Notes under the pieces: model-generated | What the model was told of the DNA's origin: nothing | Database searches by the model: none | The model's input: only the letters and a program-made list of their open reading frames with translations | Program-made: the position numbers and the translations under genes | Origin: Planctomycetes bacterium RIFOXYC2_FULL_41_27 | GTDB taxonomy: Bacteria; Planctomycetota; Brocadiia; Brocadiales; Brocadiaceae | Length of the DNA: 8,251 bases | Assembly: GCA_001828645.1 (NCBI GenBank) | Contig: MHZD01000260.1 | Span: 1-8,251 of the forward strand | Reading direction: 5' to 3' | Shown: positions 1-6,449 of the stretch, one piece after another | How the letters are laid out: each line of letters begins with the position of its first letter | How positions within the stretch are numbered: position 1 is the stretch's first letter

Positions 1-305
1 TTACGTTACCCACGAAAGAGGACGTAGAAACAAAGATGGAGTCTATGATCCAGCATTTTAAAATCATTATTGATGGTATCCGTCCGCCGAAGGGAGAGGT
101 GTATTCCAGTATTGAGGCTCCAAAAGGTGAATTGGGATTTTACATAGTAAGCGACGGGTCTAGTCATCCCTATCGTTTAAAAATCCGTCCTCCTTCTTTT
201 GTCAATCTTGAGGCGTTGCCAAAGATGGTGGAGGGACGATTACTCCCGGATGTCGTTGCCGTAATCGGAAGCTTAGATATTGTCCTGGGGGAAATTGATC
301 GTTAA
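1..305 (+). CDS. nuoD: NADH-quinone oxidoreductase subunit D, C-terminal part (5' end outside window)
   Basis: This is the C-terminal end of the 49-kDa-type subunit of complex I, which sits in the connecting arm and helps form the quinone-binding pocket beside the NuoB cluster N2. The frame is open from base 3 (first full codon ACG), so the ATG at 36 is internal and not a start. About 100 residues are visible. They include the conserved family ending: a [20 protein letters not shown] segment, then a [10 protein letters not shown] stretch, and finally a [16 protein letters not shown] terminus. That terminus ends in the DR pair typical of NuoD and of the related large subunits of [NiFe] hydrogenases. 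The quinone-site residues near the N-terminus are not in the window, so a NuoC-NuoD fusion cannot be excluded. The gene is followed by 190 bp of repeat-rich spacer before nuoE. Confidence 0.97.
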   Translation, partial: TLPTKEDVETKMESMIQHFKIIIDGIRPPKGEVYSSIEAPKGELGFYIVSDGSSHPYRLKIRPPSFVNLEALPKMVEGRLLPDVVAVIGSLDIVLGEIDR

Positions 306-314
306 AGCCGTTGA

Positions 315-342
315 AACCACAGATTGCACAGATGACACAGAT
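315..342 (+). repeat. Three-copy 9-bp direct repeat with CACAGAT core
   Basis: CACAGAT occurs three times at an exact 9-bp period (318-324, 327-333 and 336-342), starting 13 bases after the nuoD stop. From memory, similar AACCACAGATT-type strings are scattered through intergenic DNA of many environmental bacteria, so this is probably one copy of a dispersed family. No function can be assigned. It is not coding, because the short reading frame that crosses it shows no family resemblance and also runs through the neighbouring inverted-repeat element. Confidence 0.75.
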
Positions 343-358
343 AAAAAAACACTATAAT
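332..358 (+). promoter_or_regulatory. Possible sigma-70-type promoter ahead of nuoE
   Basis: A perfect TATAAT lies at 353-358. The best -35 match is ATGACA at 332-337 (five of six to TTGACA), but the 15-bp spacer is shorter than the preferred 16-18 bp. The -35 box overlaps the third CACAGAT repeat. If real, it would give a separate transcript starting near 365 and covering nuoE onward, with the 81-bp inverted-repeat element in its leader. The evidence is weak, because one good hexamer in AT-rich DNA can arise by chance. Confidence 0.25.
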
Positions 359-370
359 ACGAAAATAACC

Positions 371-451
371 TGTAGCGCGGGAGGTTTATCCACCGCCCAC
401 TGCCGACCACACCTGTCCTCGACTACGATCGTGGAAGGGATCGGCGCTACA
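371..451 (+). repeat. 81-bp element with terminal inverted repeats (MITE- or REP-like)
   Basis: TGTAGCGC at 371-378 is exactly inverted as GCGCTACA at 444-451. Allowing one mismatch the match extends to ten bases. Inside, GCGG at 377-380 and CCGC at 393-396 could form a smaller hairpin around a TTTATCC-containing loop. The element is visibly more GC-rich than its flanks. It encodes nothing recognisable, and no clear target-site duplication is visible at its edges. From memory, TGTAGCGCGG starts are found in dispersed repeats of environmental genomes, so a small non-autonomous element or a structured intergenic repeat is likely. It lies directly upstream of nuoE and would be in the leader of any transcript that reaches it. 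Confidence 0.6.
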
Positions 452-495
452 ATTTCGTGTTCTCTTGTGAACTCGATGGCTCATGGGAATCCGGT

Positions 496-996
496 ATGAA
501 AATGAACGAACAATCCACAAATAAAGAGGCAGTAGACCTTTCAAAGGTAGAAAAGGTACTGGAAAAATATAAAGACGTTCGAGGAGCGGTAATTCCTATT
601 TTACAAAAAACACAGGCCGAATATGGTTTTCTGCCTGAGCCTGTGATTGATTATATTGCGCAAAGTTTGAATATGAGCGCAGAAGAAATAATAGGAGTGA
701 CCTCATTCTATGCCCAATTTCATTTGAAACCGCGCGGGCACCATATTATTAAGGTATGTTGTGGAACTGCATGCCATGTGAAAAATGCTAAAGCGCTTTC
801 TTCCAAAGTCCGTGAAAAATTAAAAATCAACATAAACGAAACTACCGAAGATAAATTATTTACCTTTGAAGAAGTATCTTGCGTTGGAGCCTGTGGAATA
901 GCGCCAGTGGTAATGATTGACGAGGATGTCCACGGAGAAATATCCCCTGATAAACTTAATGATGTATTAGATGATTATAAAAAACTTGGAGTATAA
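496..996 (+). CDS. nuoE: NADH-quinone oxidoreductase subunit E (24-kDa type, [2Fe-2S])
   Basis: This is a soluble subunit of the NADH-oxidising module of complex I that carries the off-path [2Fe-2S] cluster N1a next to the NuoF flavin. Starting at ATG 496 the protein has 166 residues, the usual NuoE size. It consists of an N-terminal helical bundle (about 15-75) followed by a thioredoxin-like ferredoxin fold. The four cluster ligands are present as C88-x4-C93 (in VCCGTACHV) and C129-x3-C133 (in VSCVGACGIAP). The start was chosen because a GGGAA at 485-489 lies six bases upstream. ATG 502 is an alternative. A GTG at 457 would add 13 residues with no family support, starting just inside the edge of the inverted-repeat element. 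The gene is followed by a 56-bp repeat-filled spacer before nuoF. Confidence 0.96.
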   Translation: MKMNEQSTNKEAVDLSKVEKVLEKYKDVRGAVIPILQKTQAEYGFLPEPVIDYIAQSLNMSAEEIIGVTSFYAQFHLKPRGHHIIKVCCGTACHVKNAKALSSKVREKLKININETTEDKLFTFEEVSCVGACGIAPVVMIDEDVHGEISPDKLNDVLDDYKKLGV

Positions 997-1000
997 AACA

Positions 1001-1036
1001 TTCGGATTTTGGATTTTGGATTTCTGATTTCGGATA
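1001..1036 (+). repeat. 7-bp direct repeats (GGATTTT type) in the nuoE-nuoF spacer
   Basis: Consecutive heptamers GGATTTT (1004-1010), GGATTTT (1011-1017), GGATTTC (1018-1024) and TGATTTC (1025-1031), followed by GGATA, fill most of the 56-bp gap between nuoE and nuoF. The same heptad class recurs at 7934-7989 in front of nuoJ. No terminator fold or gene is visible. The array ends 16 bases before the nuoF start codon, so it occupies or has displaced the region where nuoF translation signals would be expected. Confidence 0.75.
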
Positions 1037-1052
1037 TAGTTTTATTGTTACA

Positions 1053-2885
1053 ATGGATACTAAATCTGTGCCTTTAGAGAATAAAAATAAAATCGAGCAA
1101 ACTGAGACCGAAACTCAACCCGTAGTTGCTGTTTGTCTGGGAACAGGCGGGATTGCTGCGGGAGGCGATAAAGTATTCAAAAAATTTGAAGATGAAATTA
1201 AAAAATTAAGTTTGGATGCTGCCGTAGGAAAACGTGTTTGCAGGACAGCCAAAACTGGTTGCAGAGGTTTGTGCGCGAGGGACGTTCTGGTAGATGTAAC
1301 TATCCCTGGACTGGAAACCTTAACCTATGAGAGGGTTACTGTTGATATGGTGCCTCAAATAATTGAGGAGCATCTTATAAAGAATACCCCGGTAAACAAA
1401 TGGTTAGCAAAGGAAGATTATCACAAATTTCATGATAGCCAGCAAAGACTCGTCCTTGCTAACTGTGGAATAATCGACCCTGAGAACATTGACGAGTATA
1501 TAGTAAGGGGCGGTTACACAGCGCTCAAAAAGGTTTTAGAAACGATGACGCAGCGAGATGTAATAGAAGAAATTAAAAAATCAGGTTTAAGAGGTCGGGG
1601 CGGCGGGGGTTTTCCAACAGGTGAAAAATGGGCATCAGGCGCTAAATATTCCGCTGATGAGAAATTTATCCTTTGTAATGCTGACGAAGGCGACCCCGGG
1701 GCTTTTATGGATAGAAGTCTTATGGAAGGAGATCCCCACGCAGTTCTGGAAGGTATGATTATCGGGGGATATGCCATAGATGCTACAAGCGGCTATGTAT
1801 ACATACGCGCCGAATACCCACTGGCCGTTAAACGATTACGCTATGCCATTCAGCAAGCCAAGGAACGGGGGTTCTTGGGGAAAAATATCTTACAGAGTAA
1901 TTATAGCCTGGATATCTTTATAAAAGAAGGTGCCGGGGCCTTTGTCTGCGGCGAATCGACTGCGCTGCAATATTCTATCGAAGGTAAGCGGGGCATGCCG
2001 CGCACAAGACCACCGCAATCTGTAGAGGCAGGCTTATGGGATAAACCTACCGTGTTAAATAATGTAGAAACCTTTGGTAATGTGCCGATTATTATTAACC
2101 GTGGCGCAGACTGGTATTCAAAAATTGGCACCGAAAAGAGCAAAGGAACGAAAATCTTTTCCTTAACCGGGAAAGTAAAAAATCCAGGCCTTATTGAAGT
2201 CCCTATGGGCGCCACAATCAGGCAAATTGTATTTGATATTGGCGGCGGCATTCCTAAAAAGAAAAAATTTAAGGCAGTACAAATTGGGGGGCCGTCTGGT
2301 GGATGCCTGCCTGAGTCCTTATTGGATTCTCCTGTCGATTTTGAATCGCTGCTTAGCCTGGGCGCTATGATGGGTTCAGGTAGTTTTGTGGTCGTTGATG
2401 AATCCACCTGTATGGTAGATCTGGCCCGATTCTTTATGAACTTTTGTGCGAGTGAATCATGTGGAAAATGTCCGCCCTGCCGGATTGGCACTACCCTTAT
2501 GCTGGATATCCTCATCCGCATTACACAAGGGCAGGGAGAAGAGAGCGACCTGGAAATTTTAGAGCAGATGAGTGATGAGATCAAGACGATGTCCCTCTGC
2601 GGACTTGGTCAATCTGCTCCGAATCCTGTGAAATCCACACTCAGATATTTTAAGGACGAATATATTGCGCATATTCGCGATAAAACCTGTCCTACCGCTA
2701 CCTGTGCCGCCCTTCACAGGTACGAAGTCACGTCTGAAAAATGTACGAAATGTATGGCATGTGTTCGCAAGTGCCCTGTGAAGGCAATCAGCGGCAGCAC
2801 AAAAGAAGTCGCTTTTATTGACAAAGAGAAATGTATTAAGTGTAATCTGTGTTACGAAAAATGTAATTTCATGGCAATCAAATGA
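1053..2885 (+). CDS. nuoF: NADH-quinone oxidoreductase subunit F, HydB-like, with N- and C-terminal FeS extensions
   Basis: This is the flavin subunit that oxidises NADH and passes electrons to the cluster chain. At 610 residues it is much longer than the roughly 450-residue proteobacterial NuoF. Domains in order: a thioredoxin-like [2Fe-2S] domain (about 24-105) with C28, C70 and C74, but Gly33 where the fourth ligand (C-x4-C) is expected; the FMN loop GLRGRGGGGFPTG (178-190); the nucleotide-binding segment NADEGDPGAF (209-218); VCGESTAL (298-305), where complex I normally has CGEETAL; cluster N3 ligands C470, C473, C476 and C516; and a C-terminal two-cluster ferredoxin domain (C564, C567, C570, C574 and C594, C597, C600, C604). 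C453, H540, C546 and C551 could form the zinc site known in HydB. ATG 1053 is the only plausible ATG start, although no Shine-Dalgarno sequence precedes it. Its stop overlaps the nuoG start (ATGA). Confidence 0.96.
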   Translation: MDTKSVPLENKNKIEQTETETQPVVAVCLGTGGIAAGGDKVFKKFEDEIKKLSLDAAVGKRVCRTAKTGCRGLCARDVLVDVTIPGLETLTYERVTVDMVPQIIEEHLIKNTPVNKWLAKEDYHKFHDSQQRLVLANCGIIDPENIDEYIVRGGYTALKKVLETMTQRDVIEEIKKSGLRGRGGGGFPTGEKWASGAKYSADEKFILCNADEGDPGAFMDRSLMEGDPHAVLEGMIIGGYAIDATSGYVYIRAEYPLAVKRLRYAIQQAKERGFLGKNILQSNYSLDIFIKEGAGAFVCGESTALQYSIEGKRGMPRTRPPQSVEAGLWDKPTVLNNVETFGNVPIIINRGADWYSKIGTEKSKGTKIFSLTGKVKNPGLIEVPMGATIRQIVFDIGGGIPKKKKFKAVQIGGPSGGCLPESLLDSPVDFESLLSLGAMMGSGSFVVVDESTCMVDLARFFMNFCASESCGKCPPCRIGTTLMLDILIRITQGQGEESDLEILEQMSDEIKTMSLCGLGQSAPNPVKSTLRYFKDEYIAHIRDKTCPTATCAALHRYEVTSEKCTKCMACVRKCPVKAISGSTKEVAFIDKEKCIKCNLCYEKCNFMAIK

Positions 2886-5521
2886 AGACGATACATCTTG
2901 TTATTGACGATAAACCGATTATAGCGCCTGAAGGCACCAATATATTCCAGGCATCTCTGGATAACGGCATTTATATTCCCGGACTTTGTTATCATCCAAA
3001 ACTTTCACAATTTGGCGGCTGCAGGCTATGCATGGTAGAGGTAACTGAACGAAGGACGGGACACAGATTCGCATGCGCCCATCCGGTATCCGAAGGCATG
3101 ATTGTAAAGGTAAATACGCCAAAAGTAATCCAGTACAGGAAATCAGTAATGGAGTTTCTGCTTGCGCATCACCCGCTTGATTGTCCTACCTGCGATAAAG
3201 CTGGCGAATGCGGGTTGCAGGATGTTACTCATGAACTGAATCTATTCCCGGGTCGTTATAAGACGGTGAGGATGGATGCCCCAATGATCCGGGATAATCC
3301 GCTCCTGGAACTAAACCGAAACAGGTGTATCCTGTGCGGCCGATGCGTTAAAGCATGCAAAGAGATCGAAGGAGTTGGCGCTATTGATTTTCAAAACCGG
3401 GGCATCAAAACGGTTATTGGCACTGCTTTCGACAGACCTCTGGAATGTAGTTTTTGCGGCGGTTGTACCGCAGTGTGTCCAACAGGCGCATGGCAGGACA
3501 GAACGCTGGGATTCAAAGGAAGACCATGGGAATTCAATAAAACTCCAACGATTTGCCCTTACTGTGCTGTCGGATGTACTGTTGTGTTAAATACGAAAAT
3601 GGAAAGCGTAAGGCGCATTACTTCGGATGATTATCTTGGAATAAACGAAGGCAACCTTTGCGTCAAAGGCAGATTTGGCCACGAGTTCATACATTCACCA
3701 GAGCGCATAAAGACCCCGTTAATCAGGAAGAATGGCGAATTATGTCCAACCTCGTGGGATGAAGCTCTTGAATATGTCGCAAAAAGATTCCAGCAAATTA
3801 TAAACGAACACGGGGGGACGGCTATCGGCGGCATTGGTTCTGAAAAATGCACCAATGAAGACAATTACCTCTTCCAGAAATTCTGCAGGGCGGTGTTAGG
3901 GACTAACAATATTGATAATATGGCTAATATGAAGTCCCCTGCTTTGAATGGTTTGATTTATGAGTCTGTCATTAATGGAATGATGTTGGCATCGATGAAG
4001 GAAATAGAGCATGCAAATACCCTGTTTTTTATAGGGGCGGATATGACGGAGGCGCATCCCGTGGCTGGCGGCATGGCGAGAAAGGCTATAAGATTGAACA
4101 ACGCTAATCTCATCATTGCCAATGAAAGAGGGGTACAGTTCAATAGTATTACCAAGAATGACATTCGCTTAAAATACGCTTTGGGAAGCCAAATCATATT
4201 GATTAACGCCTTGATTAAAGTAATTATCGGTGAGAAACTTGTTGATTTAAAAAAGGTAGAAAGATCAACAAATAATTTTGATAAATTACGCTCCTTGTTC
4301 AATGCGTTCAACGTAGAGGAAGCATCTAAAATAACTGGTGTTACCAGAGAAGCAATCAGGAACGCAGCGTTATTATTAACAAAGCCGGGGAATTGTTGTA
4401 TCGTCTGCGGCAAAGATATTGAAGAAAGCCCATTGGGTGCGGACACGATAAGGGCATTGATGAACCTCTGCGCACTGCTTCCTGCTTATAATGGAGATGC
4501 AGGTTCCGGTAAGGTTTCGCTTTTCTTTTCAAGGTCTCATAATAACTCTCAGGGCGTAAATGATATGGGTGTAGTACCGGGATTCTTTCCGGGATATGTC
4601 AATATTAATGAGACGTCCAATAAGGAAAAGGTCGAAAAGTCATGGGGTGTAAAATTCCCTGATGCTATCTTTAAAAAAGACCACGAAAATGTTATCGACC
4701 TTGCACTCAACAGCAAGTTAAAAGCCCTCTATATCATGGGAGAAAACCTCATCGTAAACTACCCAAATGGCAAGAAAATTAAAGAGGCCTGCCAGAAGAT
4801 AGATTTCATTGTTGTCCAGGATACCTTTCTGACGGAAACTGCTCAACTGGCAGAAGTTGTCCTTCCTGCTGCCACTTTTGCAGAAAAGGAAGGCACATTT
4901 ACTAATATGGGAATGACCGTGCAAAGCCTAAATAAGGCCATTAAGCCAGTGGGGGATGCGAAACCGGATTGGCAAATTATTTGTAGTCTGGCACAAAAGA
5001 TGGGTAGCCATTATTCGTACGTATCCCCAAAAGATATTTTGACTGAGATAGAAAATATATCTCCCATGTATGCAGGGATTAATTACGACCGGTTAAAAAG
5101 GAAAGAATTTCACTGGGCGTCTTCTGTATACAATAAAAATAAATCAACAAAGTATACGTTTAACATAGTTAAGCCAAAATCTTCGGAGATCAAGGAAAAT
5201 AAGGATTTCCCCTTTGTATTGCTGACCGGCGCCAGCCTGAATCACCAAGGCACCTTTTCCAGACATTCAAAGTCGCTGGTATCGGTTGCCTCAGAATGTT
5301 TTGTTGAAATAAATAAAAAGGATGCTCAAGTATTGCAAATCAATAATGGGGATAAGGTCACGATTGAGTCCGCTCAAAACAAATTAACGCTTAAGGCAAA
5401 AGTTACAGGCAAATTATCTGAAAGAACGGTTTTTGTTTCAGAAGATTACGAGTGGGTGCCTGTCAATATCCTGCGTGATAGGGTACATACTCCTGTCAAA
5501 ATATACAAGGAGACAGTGTAA
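2882..5521 (+). CDS. nuoG: NADH-quinone oxidoreductase subunit G, formate-dehydrogenase-like without the Mo ligand
   Basis: This is the large FeS subunit of complex I, which carries electrons from NuoF towards NuoI. It has 879 residues. In order: a plant-type [2Fe-2S] domain (C36, C47, C50, C65); the His-Cys cluster N5 (H97, C101, C104, C110); two complete ferredoxin motifs (C149, C152, C155, C159 and C189, C192, C195, C199); the Mop-type [4Fe-4S] site (C225, C228, C232, C260); a molybdopterin-oxidoreductase body (about 275-720); and a C-terminal MGD-binding-like domain (about 775-879). The body still matches FdhA-type formate dehydrogenases, for example TEAHPV at 389-394 and GVVPGFFPGY at 563-572. 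However, the Sec/Cys-His motif after NNID is replaced (NNIDNMANMKSPAL), and the later ERRVQ-type motif reads GMTVQ. There is no in-frame TGA. Catalysis at molybdenum is therefore unlikely. The gene is translationally coupled to nuoF by an ATGA overlap. Confidence 0.94.
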   Translation: MKTIHLVIDDKPIIAPEGTNIFQASLDNGIYIPGLCYHPKLSQFGGCRLCMVEVTERRTGHRFACAHPVSEGMIVKVNTPKVIQYRKSVMEFLLAHHPLDCPTCDKAGECGLQDVTHELNLFPGRYKTVRMDAPMIRDNPLLELNRNRCILCGRCVKACKEIEGVGAIDFQNRGIKTVIGTAFDRPLECSFCGGCTAVCPTGAWQDRTLGFKGRPWEFNKTPTICPYCAVGCTVVLNTKMESVRRITSDDYLGINEGNLCVKGRFGHEFIHSPERIKTPLIRKNGELCPTSWDEALEYVAKRFQQIINEHGGTAIGGIGSEKCTNEDNYLFQKFCRAVLGTNNIDNMANMKSPALNGLIYESVINGMMLASMKEIEHANTLFFIGADMTEAHPVAGGMARKAIRLNNANLIIANERGVQFNSITKNDIRLKYALGSQIILINALIKVIIGEKLVDLKKVERSTNNFDKLRSLFNAFNVEEASKITGVTREAIRNAALLLTKPGNCCIVCGKDIEESPLGADTIRALMNLCALLPAYNGDAGSGKVSLFFSRSHNNSQGVNDMGVVPGFFPGYVNINETSNKEKVEKSWGVKFPDAIFKKDHENVIDLALNSKLKALYIMGENLIVNYPNGKKIKEACQKIDFIVVQDTFLTETAQLAEVVLPAATFAEKEGTFTNMGMTVQSLNKAIKPVGDAKPDWQIICSLAQKMGSHYSYVSPKDILTEIENISPMYAGINYDRLKRKEFHWASSVYNKNKSTKYTFNIVKPKSSEIKENKDFPFVLLTGASLNHQGTFSRHSKSLVSVASECFVEINKKDAQVLQINNGDKVTIESAQNKLTLKAKVTGKLSERTVFVSEDYEWVPVNILRDRVHTPVKIYKETV

Positions 5522-5525
5522 ATAT

Positions 5526-5813
5526 ATGCCGAAGAAAGGGCAAACATATTTTTGTGAGATCTGCAGGCAAAAAGTCGTTGTTGCCGAAGAGGGATTTGGC
5601 GTGCTGGTTTGCTGCGGTCAGGAAATGAAGCTGGTTGGAGTCAAGGGGATGATGGCCACCTGGACAACCGCCCATCATAAGCCAAATGGGGGAGTAATCT
5701 TTGTGTGTAATGTTTGCAAACAAAAGATAAAGGTTGTCGTGGAAACGACGGGTATATTAGAGTGCTGCGGTCAAAGAATGCAGCGGGAAGAGGCAAGCAC
5801 TGGGCAAAAATGA
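5526..5813 (+). CDS. Tandem desulforedoxin-like rubredoxin-type iron protein
   Basis: This is a 95-residue protein with two copies of the desulforedoxin / desulfoferrodoxin N-terminal fold, each with a C-x2-C...CC set able to hold one Fe(S-Cys)4 centre: C10, C13, C29, C30 (ending LVCCGQEM) and C61, C64, C80, C81 (ending LECCGQRM). The superoxide-reductase domain of desulfoferrodoxin is absent, and no signal peptide or membrane segment is visible, so it is probably a cytoplasmic one-electron carrier or iron protein. Free desulforedoxin is a homodimer of about 36-residue chains, so this chain looks like a fused dimer with a roughly 25-residue linker containing WTTAHH. ATG 5526 lies four bases after the nuoG stop. 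AAGGAG at 5507-5512, inside nuoG, is a ribosome-binding site with a rather long 13-base gap. The position implies cotranscription with nuoG. Its partner is unknown, and an oxidative-stress or redox-shuttle role is inference. Confidence 0.85.
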   Translation: MPKKGQTYFCEICRQKVVVAEEGFGVLVCCGQEMKLVGVKGMMATWTTAHHKPNGGVIFVCNVCKQKIKVVVETTGILECCGQRMQREEASTGQK

Positions 5814-5823
5814 AGAGTATCTG

Positions 5824-5850
5824 TCGGATTGGGTTTAAGAACGAATCCGA
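5824..5850 (+). other. Small inverted repeat after the desulforedoxin gene
   Basis: TCGGATT at 5824-5830 is exactly inverted as AATCCGA at 5844-5850 around a 13-base loop. It begins 10 bases after the desulforedoxin stop. No T-run follows, so it is a poor candidate for an intrinsic terminator. The arms contain the same GGATT core as the 7-bp spacer repeats in this operon and may be a remnant of that family. Attenuation between the nuo transcript and the toxin-antitoxin genes is possible but not shown. Confidence 0.35.
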
Positions 5851-5910
5851 ATTATAGAAAATCTGAGAAATCAAAAGTTGCAAATAATATGACAAATTCA
5901 TCAGTATCGT

Positions 5911-5914
5911 GGAG
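5911..5914 (+). promoter_or_regulatory. Ribosome-binding site that fixes the antitoxin start
   Basis: GGAG lies six bases upstream of ATG 5921, a good Shine-Dalgarno spacing. It overlaps a GTG at 5909, which would otherwise give a start four codons earlier with no ribosome-binding site of its own. The 57-residue form starting MGAIIIKG is therefore preferred. Confidence 0.6.
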
Positions 5915-5920
5915 AAAAGT

Positions 5921-6094
5921 ATGGGTGCAATAATTATCAAGGGTAATATAGACGAAAACAAGAAGAGAGAGGTGCAAGATATTGAAAAAAAACGCTTATT
6001 TAATGCTCATAAACATTGCGGTATTATTAAATGGAAAAAAGACCCGGTGAAATATCAAAAGGAATTAAGGGATGAATGGGAACATCCTGATTGA
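5921..6094 (+). CDS. Probable VapB-type antitoxin
   Basis: This is a small, charged 57-residue protein directly upstream of a PIN-domain toxin and overlapping it by 23 bases, which is the normal antitoxin-first arrangement of vapBC operons. The middle (about 11-31) is Lys/Glu-rich and probably helical. The C-terminal part ([18 protein letters not shown]) resembles the toxin-binding tails of short PIN-associated antitoxins. I do not see a clear AbrB, RHH or HTH DNA-binding motif, so autoregulation of the cassette cannot be read from the sequence. The assignment rests mainly on position, size and charge. The spacer before it (5814-5920) contains only a small inverted repeat and a TTGCAA hexamer without a convincing -10, so whether the pair has its own promoter is open. 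Confidence 0.65.
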
Positions 6095-6449
6095 TACAAA
6101 TATTGCTCTATACCTTTTACAGGGGAACGAAAAGGTAGCGAACTTGTTAGACGGCAAAAGAGTATTTGCTTCTTTTATAACTGAGGTTGAAATTCTGAGT
6201 TATGGTAAAATTACGGATGAAGAAGAATCCAAAATAAAGGAATTCCTAAGCGAGATAACTGTTGTTGGATGGAATGATGTGATACGGGATCATGCTATAA
6301 AACTCAAAAGAAATTACAAAATCAAAATTCCCGATGCTATCATTACTGCCACCTCTCTTTATTTAAAGGTTCCATTTTTTACAGCCGACAGGGAATTTCT
6401 CAGAATTTCTGAAGAAATAGACTTAATGTTATACGAATTTGAGTTTTAA
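6072..6449 (+). CDS. vapC: PIN-domain ribonuclease toxin (VapC family)
   Basis: This is a single-domain PIN protein of 125 residues, the usual VapC length. VapC toxins are Mg2+/Mn2+-dependent endoribonucleases that cut specific RNAs, often tRNA or the rRNA sarcin-ricin loop, when freed from their antitoxin. The acidic quartet is visible: D8 in [13 protein letters not shown]40 in [11 protein letters not shown]88 in [13 protein letters not shown] and D106 in FFTADREF. The order and spacing are canonical, so the toxin looks catalytically intact. The start at 6072 lies inside the antitoxin gene, with GGA at 6061-6063 as ribosome-binding site, which suggests translational coupling. The gene ends ten bases before nuoH, so toxin and complex I membrane genes probably share a transcript. 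The RNA target cannot be predicted from the sequence. Confidence 0.92.

Noticed and set aside
36..38. ATG at 36 as a gene start
   Set aside because: The frame is open upstream to base 3 with NuoD-like codons, so this Met is internal to nuoD.
457..495. GTG at 457 as an upstream start for nuoE
   Set aside because: It adds 13 residues with no NuoE resemblance, begins six bases past the inverted-repeat element, and lacks a ribosome-binding site. ATG 496 gives the normal 166-residue protein.
311..499. 62-codon reading frame in the nuoD-nuoE spacer
   Set aside because: It runs through the CACAGAT repeats and the 81-bp inverted-repeat element, shows no protein family features, and overlaps the nuoE start.
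1514..2584. Antisense reading frames opposite nuoF
   Set aside because: They are shadows of the real coding strand with no recognisable domains. nuoF is clearly coding throughout.
3375..4446. Alternative-frame and antisense reading frames within nuoG
   Set aside because: They contain no family motifs, and the nuoG frame carries all cluster ligands without interruption.
2882..5521. Active formate dehydrogenase alpha subunit
   Set aside because: Overall architecture fits, but the Sec/Cys-His molybdenum motif is missing, and the gene lies between nuoF and nuoH in the NuoG position.
5526..5813. Desulfoferrodoxin (superoxide reductase)
   Set aside because: Only the desulforedoxin-type N-terminal domain is present, twice. 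The His4Cys superoxide-reductase domain is absent.
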